A stretch of 64,000 nt of DNA from Methylovirgula sp. HY1 (GCF_019343105.1 NZ_CP073764.1:2232001-2296000); one strand, 5' to 3'. Shown: positions 34,906-45,567, numbered from the stretch's first letter. Numbers and translations are program-made. The notes: generated by a model not told the origin, from the sequence alone.

Positions 34906-35734
34906 GGTCGGCGTGCGCCCTTTGCGAGCCATGCCCATGATCATGGCGGTGTTCATCATGCTCGACGTCGTGACTGCCCGACATCACGAAAATACGACCC
35001 TTCACGCGCACCACATCGATATCCGTTCCATAGAGCCGCGAAAGGACCGGGCCGGTGATCACGTCGTCGACGGTGCCGAGCGCCGCGTGGCCGCGCCCGA
35101 GATAAAGAACTTGATCGATTGCATCGAGCAAGGGGTTCAGCTCATGTGCACTGAACAGCACAGTGATGCCGAGTTCGACTTGCAGCTTTTTGACAAGTTC
35201 GACGACCTCGGTCTGGCGATGCGGATCGAGGCTGATCAAAGGCTCGTCGAGAAGCAGCAATTGCGGACGACCAAGCAGCGCCTGGGCGAGCAGCAAGCGT
35301 TGCCGTTCGCCACCCGACGTTTCGGCAAGCGGACGGGACGAGAGTTCCACAGCGCCCACCAGCGCAAGCGCCCGATCGATGTCGGCACGCTCCGCCTTAT
35401 TGTGAAAGGGCAAACCGAGACGGTGCCCGTTCGCGCCGCTCGCGACGAAGTCCCACCCGCTCAGCCGCACACCGGGAATCATGCTTCTTACTTGCGGCAT
35501 GTAGCCGATGGCAGGATTGCCGCGCGTCGCCGGCTGACCAAAAACACGAAGCGCGCCGCCACTCGGCGATACCAATCCGAGGATCGCCCGCATCAATGTG
35601 GTTTTGCCGGCACCGTTCGGCCCGAGCACGCCGATGAATGCGCCGACCGGGATGTCCAAGCTTACATTGGCCAGGACGGAGCGGCCGCCGAGCGACAGCG
35701 AGAGGTCGCGAAGCTCAATGGCGCTCATGTGCAT
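34898..35734 (-). CDS. znuC: Zinc ABC transporter ATP-binding protein ZnuC
   Basis: This 278-residue ABC ATPase has Walker A GPNGAGKT, Q-loop in GYMPQVRSM, signature TSGGERQRLLLAQAL, Walker B LLLLDEPL and switch His in FSAHELN. The C-terminal 20 residues are His-rich (EHDEHRHDHGHG), which suggests zinc sensing or binding at the transporter. Start taken at 35734 (MHMSAIELRDL); the Met two codons later is also possible. It lies between znuA and znuB in one operon. Confidence 0.93.
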   Translation of the reverse strand: MHMSAIELRDLSLSLGGRSVLANVSLDIPVGAFIGVLGPNGAGKTTLMRAILGLVSPSGGALRVFGQPATRGNPAIGYMPQVRSMIPGVRLSGWDFVASGANGHRLGLPFHNKAERADIDRALALVGAVELSSRPLAETSGGERQRLLLAQALLGRPQLLLLDEPLISLDPHRQTEVVELVKKLQVELGITVLFSAHELNPLLDAIDQVLYLGRGHAALGTVDDVITGPVLSRLYGTDIDVVRVKGRIFVMSGSHDVEHDEHRHDHGHGSQRAHADHV

Positions 35735-35793
35735 GCTTTGCCTTTCCTCTTTCCCTTGCGCGGGCTCGCAACCCCGCATTTCGGCCGCTGTCA

Positions 35794-36720
35794 TTACGGC
35801 AAGGCATGGTCGACCGCGTCGAGTTCGCTCGTCATCCAGGCTTGGTAGCTCTTGCCCGGCGGCTGGGTTTCCGTCGCGCCCATGACCGGAACATGGGACT
35901 CCTTCGCAAGCTTCAACATGCGGCCGGCGATCGGATCTGAAGCTTGACTGTTATAGACCAGCATTTTGACTTGGTGAGTTTTGAGATCCGTCTCGAAATG
36001 CGCGACGGCCGAGGCGCTCGGCTCGGTATTGTTCATGACCGCGCGCTGGAATTTCTGGTTGCGGCTCTGCAGGCCGAGTGCGTCGAGCATATAGCCGAAG
36101 ACCGGCTCGGTCGCCGTCACCGGAACGCCGGCGAGCCGCGCATGCAGCGCCGCGATCCTCGTCTTGATCGGCTGCAACGACTGTAGGAATTTCGCCAAGC
36201 GACTCTGGTAATCGGCGCGATGCGCGGGGTCGATGCCAGAGAGATCGGCCGCCAATGTCTTGGCAAGCGCCTGCATCGCCGACAAATCATACCAAATATG
36301 CGGATTGTCACCGGTCTTCTTGCCGATGAGCTTTGCCACGACAATGGTCTTGCGCATGGTGCTTCGCGCCGCGGCAAGCATCTTCTCCATCCAAGGGTCG
36401 TAGTCGATGCCGCTATAGATGACGATCTTCGCGCCCGAGGCAGCACGCGCCACGGAAGGGCTCACTTCGAAGAGGTGCGGATCTTGATCGGGATTGTTGA
36501 GAATGCTGGTCACCTTCACGTCGGCGCCGCCGATCTGCTGGGCGACATCGCCATAAAAATTCTCGGCCGCGACGATCGCGATCGGTGCCGCCGCAAGAGC
36601 CGATCCCGGCGCGGCCAGAAGGGCCGTCAGCGCGATCAAGACAGCGAGCCGTTTCGTACCGATCCGGCCATGCGAAACCCCGGAAAAGCGCGCCATGAAT
36701 TCAACGATATAACGTGACAT
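35794..36720 (-). CDS. znuA: Zinc/manganese ABC transporter solute-binding protein (ZnuA-like)
   Basis: This 308-residue cluster A-I binding protein has a signal peptide (KRLAVLIALTALLAAPGSALAA). Metal ligands are expected at His in QDPHLFEVSP and His in NPHIWYDLSA. The third ligand position, His in E. coli ZnuA, appears as Glu in ATEPVFGYML. There is no His-rich loop, the usual zinc buffer of ZnuA, so manganese cannot be ruled out. The His-rich partners ZnuC and CobW favour zinc. The start at 36720 may be too early because a putative operator lies only 15 bp upstream; Met at 36696 is an alternative. Confidence 0.85.
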   Translation of the reverse strand: MSRYIVEFMARFSGVSHGRIGTKRLAVLIALTALLAAPGSALAAAPIAIVAAENFYGDVAQQIGGADVKVTSILNNPDQDPHLFEVSPSVARAASGAKIVIYSGIDYDPWMEKMLAAARSTMRKTIVVAKLIGKKTGDNPHIWYDLSAMQALAKTLAADLSGIDPAHRADYQSRLAKFLQSLQPIKTRIAALHARLAGVPVTATEPVFGYMLDALGLQSRNQKFQRAVMNNTEPSASAVAHFETDLKTHQVKMLVYNSQASDPIAGRMLKLAKESHVPVMGATETQPPGKSYQAWMTSELDAVDHALP

Positions 36721-36734
36721 CCGCGAGGTCCATT

Positions 36735-36751
36735 CATAATGTTATAATATG
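36735..36751. promoter_or_regulatory. Putative Zur operator in front of znuA
   Basis: CATAATGTTATAATATG is an AT-rich imperfect palindrome like the Zur boxes of alphaproteobacteria, which centre on an ATGTTATAACAT-like core. It lies just upstream of znuA. A related sequence (GTTATAATGTTAC) occurs at 37005-37017. No zur gene is in the window. Confidence 0.55.
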
Positions 36752-36770
36752 TCTACCGGCCGCTCCGCCC

Positions 36771-36960
36771 TAGAGCCTGATCCGGAAAAGTTGAATGACT
36801 TTTCCGATATTTAGACATCGGATATATCCGATGTCTCACTTCTTAGAACTCGGATATATCCGAGTTCTCATTGATGAGAACATGCTCCAGCTTATTGATT
36901 TGGAGCGTTCTTCTCTCGATCGGGTGAGTCCGCCCGAGCGGAAAACGCGCGATCGCTCGC
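36771..36960. repeat. Dispersed palindromic repeat, copy 5, with inserted twin palindromes
   Basis: It starts with the hairpin CGGAAAAGT-TGAATG-ACTTTTCCG and ends with GCTCCAGCTTATTGATTTGG and GCCCGAGCGGAAAACGC, both shared with the copies at 13977 and 49300. Between these lie two perfect 24-bp palindromes at 36813-36836 and 36845-36868, which no other copy here contains. Confidence 0.65.
36813..36868. repeat. Two adjacent perfect 24-bp palindromes with a common core
   Basis: 36813-36836 and 36845-36868 are each fully self-complementary and share the 14-bp core TCGGATATATCCGA. The outer arms differ (AGACA / TGTCT and AGAAC / GTTCT). The gap is 8 bp. Perfect palindromes with changing arms but a fixed core could be paired operators or parts of a structured repeat. 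Confidence 0.8.
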
Positions 36961-37002
36961 GCCGAGGATTCTGCGCCTTCCCAAAGGCGACCGACAACAT
37001 AA

Positions 37003-37017
37003 ACGTTATAATGTTAC
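37003..37017. promoter_or_regulatory. Second putative Zur operator, upstream of the SCO gene
   Basis: ACGTTATAATGTTAC lies about 70 bp before the SCO1 start. It shares GTTATAAT with the site at 36735. If real, it links this copper/redox protein or a longer transcript to zinc control. The evidence is sequence similarity only. Confidence 0.4.
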
Positions 37018-37087
37018 ATGCCTCTCGGCAAGCGAAACTTCTGTTTCCGGCTTTTTCTCGCCGCCGTTTCTGGCTATCAGGCAAGGC

Positions 37088-37675
37088 ATGATCGCAGCTT
37101 CCCGACGTCTTCCGCTTCTCATCGCAGTTTTGGCCCTGGCCCTCCTTGGTTTGGGCGTCGTCACCGTCGTGACGCGGCCGAGCCCGCAGCAAGCGCAACC
37201 CTCGTCGATCGGCGGCCCCTTCACTTTGACCGATGATAACGGGCGCAGCGTTACCGATGCCGACTTCAAAGGCCACCCCTTCCTGGTCTTCTTCGGCTAT
37301 ACGCATTGTCCGGACGTCTGCCCGACGACGCTTTACGACCTGTCGCAAGTGCTGAAAGCCATGGGCGCCGATACGAAGGTGAAAGTTCTTTTCATCACCG
37401 TCGATCCGGCGCGCGATACGACGCAGCAGATGAAGGAATATCTCACGAGTTTCGACCCGCATATCGTCGGGCTTTCGGGAAATGCGCGCGAAACGAAGGC
37501 CGTCGAACGGGCCTATCGCGTCTATGCCAAGAAGGTGCCGGGGAAGAATGGCGATTATACCATGGACCATACCTCGATCATTTATCTGATGAACAAGGAT
37601 GGCCGGTTTGTCTCGACATTCGATCTCGACCGCAAGCCGAAGGTCGCCGCGGCGGAACTCAGAAAATATCTCTGA
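37088..37675 (+). CDS. SCO1/SenC family thioredoxin-like copper protein
   Basis: This 195-residue membrane-anchored periplasmic protein has an N-terminal helix (LPLLIAVLALALLGLGVVTV), then a thioredoxin fold with the copper-binding motif CPDVCP (in YTHCPDVCPTTLYDL) and the distant His in YTMDHTSIIYLM. SCO proteins deliver copper to the CuA site of cytochrome oxidase or protect cells from oxidative stress. No oxidase genes adjoin. AAGG just before the ATG at 37088 supports the start. Confidence 0.92.
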   Translation: MIAASRRLPLLIAVLALALLGLGVVTVVTRPSPQQAQPSSIGGPFTLTDDNGRSVTDADFKGHPFLVFFGYTHCPDVCPTTLYDLSQVLKAMGADTKVKVLFITVDPARDTTQQMKEYLTSFDPHIVGLSGNARETKAVERAYRVYAKKVPGKNGDYTMDHTSIIYLMNKDGRFVSTFDLDRKPKVAAAELRKYL

Positions 37676-37715
37676 TTTTCGGGGCTCGCACCATGCCTAA
37701 GAGCCGCCCGTAGCT

Positions 37716-38558
37716 TCAATAGAAGCCGATCGGAAAATATTTGAGATAGAGGTCGGTATAGGTGCCTTTCTTGGACAGCAGCGCGAGCGCATAATCGAGC
37801 GCGGCGCGGAGCTGGCGATTGCCCTTCTTGACCGCAATGCCGACGCCCTCGCCGAAATAACGGCTTTCCGTATAAGGACCGCCGCGGAAGACGCAGCATT
37901 GATGCGAATCCGTGCCCCCGAGCCAGAAGCTCGAGCTGATGGCATCGTCGAACATCGCATCGATCTCGCCCTTGCGCAGGGCCGCCCGCATAGCCATGCG
38001 ATCGTCGAAGACCTTGCGTTCGGTCTTTGGAAAGAAGGTCTTGAGATAGGCTTCGTGGGCGGTTTTCCCGATGACGCCGACGCGCTTGCCGGCAAGCCCC
38101 TCCGGAGTCGCGACGAGCTTGCTTTTGGCGCCGGTCACGAAACGTGCCGGCGTTGCGTAATAAGGTGCCGTGAAATCGAATTTCTTCCGGCTCTCCGCAT
38201 TGATGCGCAGTGCCGCGAGCAAGGCGTCCGCCTGGTTCGAATCCAGAGCTCCGGCGAGAAGATCGAAACGCCGCGCCTGAATCGTGCACGCGACCTTCAG
38301 CTCTTCACAAATCGCGCGTGCAAGATCGACATCGAAACCGGCGAGTGAACCATCCGGCAAGGCAAAATGAAAAGGCGGATAATCATCCTCCGTCACAAAT
38401 CTGATGCTATGGATGTCGCCCATGTCCGGCTTGGTGAGCGGGCGATGCGGATCGAAGAAACTCGGGACGAAGACGGCGCTGCGCTGCGCTGCGATGGCGG
38501 TCGTCGCGGCGACCAGAGCAAGTGCAAAGATGCATAGTTGAACGAGCCGCATTTTCAT
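37716..38558 (-). CDS. Periplasmic solute-binding protein (amino-acid type)
   Basis: This 280-residue protein has a signal peptide (LVQLCIFALALVAATTAIAA) and the family 3 extracellular binding fold: DYPPFHFALPDGSLAGFDVD, DALLAALRINAESRKKFDFT, FTAPYYATPARFV and a C-terminal YTDLYLKYFPIGFY. Family members bind polar amino acids or act as lytic-transglycosylase-like sensors. No ABC permease or ATPase lies beside it, so it may serve a distant transporter. An internal Cys-Cys pair in SHQCCVFRGG is unusual. Confidence 0.85.
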   Translation of the reverse strand: MKMRLVQLCIFALALVAATTAIAAQRSAVFVPSFFDPHRPLTKPDMGDIHSIRFVTEDDYPPFHFALPDGSLAGFDVDLARAICEELKVACTIQARRFDLLAGALDSNQADALLAALRINAESRKKFDFTAPYYATPARFVTGAKSKLVATPEGLAGKRVGVIGKTAHEAYLKTFFPKTERKVFDDRMAMRAALRKGEIDAMFDDAISSSFWLGGTDSHQCCVFRGGPYTESRYFGEGVGIAVKKGNRQLRAALDYALALLSKKGTYTDLYLKYFPIGFY

Positions 38559-38647
38559 TTCCCGAATTGTCGCATCGAAGAAACTAACGTAGTCTTTGTA
38601 TTTGATCGCCTGTAGCTTCAGATCCTTGTAGCGTTCGCGTTGCTTTC

Positions 38648-39584
38648 ATGTTCTCTGAAGAAGATCCATTTCAGGCCAGCGTCGCCGGCACGGATGCCGC
38701 GCATCTGGATGTCGGCGGCAGCCGCGACGGCTCGCGCGCGCCGGCACATGTGGGATCGCCCCTCGGTCGCGGCACGCGCGGCGAGTGGCGGACCGAACTG
38801 CGCCAGCGGCCACCGGCAGCGCATGCTTGGCCGACCGAAATCGCTTTCCTGACCCATTATGGCGTCCCTCCCGGCGTGCTCAGCACTGCGGTCGCGCGTG
38901 CAAAACGGCAGGGCGTGACCGCGGATGCGGCGCTGCTCGCCCAAGGCAATGTCTCTGAATATCACTTTTATCGCTCCCTCGCGCGCCATCTCCGGCTTCC
39001 ATTTGTCGACGGACCCGCTGCGATCGGCGCCGACGCGCGCTATCCGCAAGCCGTGCACGCTGCGATGGTGCCGCTTGCGAGCTGCAGCGGTGCGGCTTTT
39101 CTCGCGGCACCGCGCGGTAGCGCCATCGCGCAGCTTATCCTCACGGCCTATCGCGGCGAACTTCAAAGCCGCCTCGCTCTCACCACGCCAACGCATTTTT
39201 CCAAGCTTTTACGCGCAACTTTCCGCCGCCAGATTCTGCACGATGCGAGCTTTGCTCTCCCGGCGCTAGATCCTGCACTTAGCGCCAAAGGGCTGCGCTG
39301 GCGGCAACGGGCCGGAGCCGGCGCCGGCATTTTCTTGCTCGCGCTATGCGCCGTGCTGGACGTGGCGGGGTCCACACCTCTCTTGATCATCGGCTTTAGC
39401 CTCGTCTTTTTGGCCATGGTGCTCTTACGCATCATGGCTTGTGTGGCGTCATTCGAAGTGATTCCGCGTCGACGCCGACCGCTGCCCGACAAGGATCTGC
39501 CGGTCTATTCGATCGTGATCGCGCTCTATCATGAGGCGCGTGTGGTGCCGCAGCTCCTCGCGGCGCTCGCCAAGATCGACTATC
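38648..39584 (+). pseudogene. Family 2 glycosyltransferase, fragment 1 of 3 (N-terminal)
   Basis: This fragment of about 312 codons starts at ATG 38648. It contains a GspE-N/MshEN-like domain (ILS-type sequence GVPPGVLSTAVARAKRQGVT and EYHFYRSLARHLRLPFVDGP, about residues 65-125). Two transmembrane helices (AGAGIFLLALCAVLDVAGS and LIIGFSLVFLAMVLLRIMA) follow, then the start of the GT2 domain (LPVYSIVIALYHEARVVPQL). The reading continues into the transposon and ends in unrelated residues. Bases 39577-39584 (CGACTATC) are the target duplication. The gene resumes at 45241. The intact enzyme would make an extracellular polysaccharide. Confidence 0.93.
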
Positions 39585-39609
39585 CGGTATTAGGTAGCAA
39601 CCTCACCAA
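39585..39609. repeat. Left terminal inverted repeat of transposon 1
   Basis: Perfectly complementary to 45216-45240 over 25 bases; begins CGGTATTAGG. The partner repeat at 45216-45240 ends CCTAATACCG. Confidence 0.93.
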
Positions 39610-39653
39610 CGAAAAGAGTAGCCGCGTCGCCATCATCGCCTCACAATGGCGGG

Positions 39654-40079
39654 ATGGCCGATCCTCAAATCGTCACTACCCTTCGCAGCAAGCGCGATGA
39701 TCTAGAGCGCATCATCAAAGCCTACGAAGGGAAGATAAAAGCCGCTCAGCACGATCTCATGCACGTCAATGCGACGTTGCGGCTATTCGAGCTAAATGGC
39801 GCGCACGAGGTCTTTCCCGTCCATGCGGACGTGACCCGGCTGTTTCGGCGGGGTGAGATGGTCCGGCTTTGCAAAGACGCTCTAGCTGGGGCGCCAGAGG
39901 GCCTGGACACGCGGGAACTGGCGCGAGCCGTCATCATAGCCAAAGGGCTTGATGCAGAAGACGCGGTGCTTCGAAAAGCCGTCGCCTATCGGATTGTCCA
40001 AGCTCTAACCGGACAATGGCAGCGGGGTGGGTTGACGAGCGGGGGGAAGCGGCAGGGCGTGAGGGTGTGGCGGTGCTGA
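39654..40079 (+). CDS. Transposon tip gene: coiled-coil plus winged-helix-like protein
   Basis: This 141-residue protein begins with a coiled coil (LRSKRDDLERIIKAYEGKIK, about 10-45) and a hydrophobic TLRLFELNG. The C-terminal half looks like a small helix-turn-helix (GEMVRLCKDALAGAPEGLDT onwards). It aligns in outline with the protein at 47972-48415 of transposon 2: L..R..I, V.ATLRLF, LF..GE..RL, AL, L.T.E. Both genes lie near one end and run convergent to the transposase. The function is unknown; a helper or regulator of transposition is one guess. Confidence 0.6.
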   Translation: MADPQIVTTLRSKRDDLERIIKAYEGKIKAAQHDLMHVNATLRLFELNGAHEVFPVHADVTRLFRRGEMVRLCKDALAGAPEGLDTRELARAVIIAKGLDAEDAVLRKAVAYRIVQALTGQWQRGGLTSGGKRQGVRVWRC

Positions 40080-40281
40080 GCTGATGACATTATGCCACGG
40101 ACGACAACTAGTCTTAGTAAGGCATTAACCTACTAAATATATGATCTTTCTGGCTATAGCTAGACAGTTATTTCGGAACTTTATTGTTATTCAACGAGTT
40201 ATGGTAGATATCCCGCAAGGTTCACAAAAGCGCACGATGAGAACAAAGCGCGGATAGCGGATTGACTGGAGTGATTCGGTA

Positions 40282-40683
40282 GTGAATCAATCTTTTTCAG
40301 TTCGTTTTGCAAATTGTGGTGGGATCAGTGAAATGCTCAAAAGCCAAATCCCCCTCGTAGTACATTGTCTCTTGGACCACAAAGAGGGCCGCTGGGAAGC
40401 CTATTCATTGGAGTTTGGATTAGCTGCTCAAGCTGAGTCCGAACAAGCTGTTAGAGAAAAGCTTGAGAATATGGTATCGAGTTATCTTTACGATGCTCTC
40501 GTCGGAGACGATAAAGAGCACGCCGTCCAATTGTTGCAGCGACGTGCTACGCTTAGCGTGTATGTGAAGTATTCCGTGGCATGGCTTTTCTGCCATTTCC
40601 AAGGGGGCAATCGCCACGACGGAACTTCTCACCGAACCTATAATAAGGCTGTGCCGCTGGTACCAATAAATTGCGCTGCATAA
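40282..40683 (+). CDS. HicB-like antitoxin (probable)
   Basis: The protein of about 133 residues contains QIPLVVHCLLDHKEGRWEAY followed by SLEFGLAAQAESEQAVREKL, the strand-strand-helix order of the HicB RNase-H-like fold, in which a protein reads its surroundings as pathway-sized strands followed by an EA-rich helix. The C-terminal third is not recognised and has no clear DNA-binding domain. The start is uncertain: GTG 40282 (with GGAG upstream) or ATG 40333. It is followed after 3 bp by a HicA-like gene, so the two look like a toxin-antitoxin pair in antitoxin-first order. Confidence 0.5.
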   Translation: MNQSFSVRFANCGGISEMLKSQIPLVVHCLLDHKEGRWEAYSLEFGLAAQAESEQAVREKLENMVSSYLYDALVGDDKEHAVQLLQRRATLSVYVKYSVAWLFCHFQGGNRHDGTSHRTYNKAVPLVPINCAA

Positions 40684-40686
40684 GAA

Positions 40687-41010
40687 GTGAGCGCTCATCA
40701 TCCGCCCCTTACATGCGATCAATTCAAGGCGGTACTCGCAACGCTCGGGTTTACTAAAAGAGAGAAAAAAGCCGGAACATCCCACGAGGATTGGATTGCT
40801 ACAATCGACGGCAAGTTTCATAAAGTGACTGTCGATTGTCCAAAGGCTCCATTTTCTCAAGACCTCATCGGTTCTATGGCAAAACAGGCTGGGGTCACGA
40901 AGAAGATTATCTATGACGTTCATTTTGGCCGCATCAAGATAGTTGCTTCTGCCAATATCCCTTCCATTGCCGTGACACCGGATGGCCAAGAGCCGCCGAT
41001 GCAGCCATAA
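40687..41010 (+). CDS. HicA-like mRNA interferase (probable toxin)
   Basis: This 107-residue protein has the HicA outline: LTCDQFKAVLATLGFTKREK, then the catalytic-His region KKAGTSHEDW (the GSH box of HicA), a strand with KVTVDCPKAPFS and a helix SMAKQAGVTKKIIYD. HicA toxins cleave mRNA. It is longer than typical HicA (about 60-80 residues) because of a C-terminal tail. That tail is encoded antisense to the 3' end of the transposase (overlap 40934-41010). GTG start. Activity is untested. Confidence 0.5.
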   Translation: MSAHHPPLTCDQFKAVLATLGFTKREKKAGTSHEDWIATIDGKFHKVTVDCPKAPFSQDLIGSMAKQAGVTKKIIYDVHFGRIKIVASANIPSIAVTPDGQEPPMQP

Positions 41011-41337
41011 GATACTGCTCGCCATTGCTGACGCGCCGGTTGTTCTCGCGCCATGCCATCTCGCGTGAATAGGCCGTAAGATACGGCCCGGCGATATGAT
41101 GATGCGTGCCGATCTCGGCCCGGCGAAGGCGAGAAAAAAAGCTTTCGGCTTGATTGGTGCAGGCGCCCTCGTCTGAATAGCTCCATTCGTGATTGATGCG
41201 CTTGGTCAGATAGAGGCCGTGCAAGCGATCCCAATGGGTCGCTTCGTCGGCATGAACGATTGCGCCGGCATCAACTCTGGCCTCGATCGTCGAAAGCGAC
41301 TCGGCCTCTGACTTGAATACGAAGGGAAGCGTGCGGC
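40934..41337 (-). pseudogene. IS1595 transposase of transposon 1, C-terminal fragment
   Basis: It encodes the last third of the transposase: RTLPFVFKSEAESLSTIEAR, IVHADEATHWDRLHGLYL (second catalytic Asp region), NQAESFFSRLRRAEIGTHHH (catalytic Glu region) and a C-terminal GYWQKQLS. Joined to 44559-44001 after removing the IS21 element and one copy of its duplication (41338-41343), it gives an uninterrupted 321-codon frame. The parallel intact gene is 46651-47637. Confidence 0.9.
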
Positions 41338-41471
41338 CTTCACTATAGCGCGACGATCTGGATGAGAGGCGCGCGACGATCTGGATGAGAATCTGGTGTC
41401 GCGGCGATGTCGATATTCGCGGCGTTGATTGACGCGCGCAAGAGTTTTTCGATGTTGATTGTCGCGGCGCG

Positions 41472-43846
<2,375 letters not shown>

Positions 43847-44000
43847 TTACCCGGCCAGCCGTGATCGCCAGAAGGCTTCCAAAGAAACGCTTCGCCATTG
43901 GGCTGTACATCCAGTCGGGCTACGCCCTCCTTCCGTCACAGCCCAATGGCGATTCTCACCTAGATTGACGCGCTGTTCTCATCTTGTTTGTCGCGCGGCA

Positions 44001-44559
44001 CTTCACGTTCGCGCATGATAACGACCACGCGGCGCTTGCCGTTTTGATTGATCGCAAGGCGACGGTCGCGGCGGTTTTCTTTGTAATTGGAAGGCTTCAC
44101 GTAACCGCCGAAATAGGCGCCGTCGACCTCGACCGTGCCGGACACGGTTTCGCCTTTCATTTCGTCGGCAAGCGCTTCACGGATCTTATGCGCCAGGACG
44201 AAGGCCGTCTTGTATTGGCAATCGAGATCACGCGAGAGCTGCAAAGCGCTATGGCCTTTGGCGCCGTTGACGAAAATGGCGATGGCGAGCAGATAATCGC
44301 GCATCGGCAATTTGCGGCTGGCGAAGATCGTCCCGGACGTGACGCTATATTGATGGTCGCAGCTCTTGCACTTGAACAGCGGGCGCGTCTTGAAGGCGTA
44401 GGAGGCCACACAGCCGCAACGCGGGCAGGCCGGCTCGCCATCTGTAGAGGCCCAACGGATCTGCCGGAAAGCCTCGCGAGCCTCTTCCTCGGCCATACGC
44501 GCGACCTTCGCTAGACTTAGCGACCGTGCGGCAGAGGAAAGGAGGAATTGCTGAGACAT
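44001..44559 (-). pseudogene. IS1595 transposase of transposon 1, N-terminal fragment
   Basis: It starts at ATG 44559 (MSQQFLLSSAARSLSLAKVA). It has the zinc ribbon CPRCGC...CKSCDH, the SVTSGTIFASRKLPMRDYL helix and the start of the ISXO2-like catalytic domain with VEVDGAYFGGYVKP (first Asp). After VVVIMRERE the IS21 element begins and the frame stops within it. The remaining part is 41337-40934. Confidence 0.9.
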
Positions 44560-44661
44560 TTGCGGGCCAACGATTTCCGTTGACCTCATTGATAAGCGTT
44601 GAAAGCGTTGGCGTCAATGAAAATCGTTGACGTTGGCGATTTTTGTTTATATCAGTCTGGC

Positions 44662-44925
44662 ATGACGCCTGCTCAATGCCGCGCCGCTCGCGGATTTCTC
44701 GATATGTCTCAAGACGAGCTTGCGAAAGCCGCGAGCGTCGGGATTTCGACTGTGCGGGATTTCGAGAAAGGGCGGCGGCTTCCGATTGCGAACAATCTAG
44801 CGGCAATTCAAGCTGTGCTTGAGGCGCGCGGGATTGGCTTCCTGTGCGAAGAGGGGACATCGGGGGTAACCTTCACCATGCCGGCTGATCGGACAAATCG
44901 CGCTGTGGACGGCGCTCGGAAATAG
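44662..44925 (+). CDS. XRE-type helix-turn-helix regulator, divergent from the transposase
   Basis: This 87-residue protein carries a clear HTH domain, with MTPAQCRAARGFLDMSQDEL, AKAASVGISTVRDFEKGRRL and NNLAAIQAVLEARGIGFL. It probably binds as a dimer. The start of the transposase of transposon 1 (44559) is only 100 bp away in the other direction, so this protein is well placed to repress it. ATG 44662 is used because the family begins right at TPAQCRAAR. A short hairpin with a T-run follows at about 44949-44966. Confidence 0.8.
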   Translation: MTPAQCRAARGFLDMSQDELAKAASVGISTVRDFEKGRRLPIANNLAAIQAVLEARGIGFLCEEGTSGVTFTMPADRTNRAVDGARK

Positions 44926-44973
44926 TGATTCAGTTCGGCGGCACGAAAGCTTCGTTTGCGAAGTTTTGGTCGC

Positions 44974-45047
44974 GGTGGAGGCGGGGGGAGTCGAACCCCA
45001 GGGGGAGACGCTGCAAATCGTTCCTTGGCACCGGCCTGACCGCCCCC
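44974..45047 (-). ncRNA. tRNA-like (possibly tRNA-Cys- or tmRNA-derived) sequence in transposon 1
   Basis: On the minus strand a 7-bp acceptor-like stem forms between GGGGGCG (45047-45041) and CGCCTCC (44983-44977, one G-U), followed by ACC, then G instead of a full CCA. The T-arm GGGG-TTCGACT-CCCC is intact. The total is about 72 bases, tRNA-sized. TTTGCAG lies where an anticodon loop should be, but its stem is poor (ACG/CGT with an 8-base loop) and the D arm is irregular. The 3' half also resembles the acceptor end of tmRNA. A strong hairpin lies upstream at 45055-45086. Confidence 0.5.
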
Positions 45048-45054
45048 ACAAATG

Positions 45055-45086
45055 AACGGCCTCAGAGTCAATCCTCTGGGGCCGTT
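45055..45086. terminator. Bidirectional hairpin near the right end of transposon 1
   Basis: AACGGCC (45055-45061) pairs with GGCCGTT (45080-45086), with an inner CAGAG/CTCTG pair. On the plus strand it is followed by TCACCTT rather than a clean T-run. It could end transcription coming from either side of the tRNA-like sequence. Confidence 0.5.
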
Positions 45087-45240
45087 TCACCTTCAAAGCG
45101 AATCGCTGATTCGGATTCACACCTAGAGAGGGTGTCGAGTCGAGTCCAAGCTGTGCGAAAATCGCATTAATCCCACAATCCCCAAAGAATACGTCAAGTA
45201 TTCTGACGTATTGGCTTGGTGAGGTTGCTACCTAATACCG

Positions 45241-45567
45241 CGACTATCCGCCGGCCAAGCTCGATATCAAATTCGTGATCGAGGAAGATGACGCGGCAAC
45301 ACGCCAGGCGCTGACCCGGGGCGTCAGAGGCCCGATGCAGGAGATCATCATAGCGCCGCACAGCACTTTGCGGACCAAGCCACGCGCCCTCAATGTCACC
45401 CTGCCATTGCTGCGCGGGCAATTTGTCGTGGTTTTCGATGCCGAAGATATCCCCGCGCCCGAGCAGATCAGAACAGCCGCCGAACGCTTCGCGCAGGCGC
45501 CACCGCGGCTGGCTTGCCTGCAAGCAAGGCTCGCCATCCATAATCTCGATCGCGGCTGGCTGCCGCA
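45241..45567 (+). pseudogene. Family 2 glycosyltransferase, fragment 2 of 3 (middle)
   Basis: It continues the GT2 domain: DYPPAKLDIKFVIEEDDAAT, PRALNVTLPLLRGQFVVVFD and the metal-binding DAED motif in VFDAEDIPAPEQIR, ending near LQARLAIHNLDRGWLP. Bases 45241-45248 repeat the duplication of transposon 1 and 45560-45567 (CTGCCGCA) the duplication of transposon 2. Nothing is missing relative to the pieces on either side. Confidence 0.93.
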
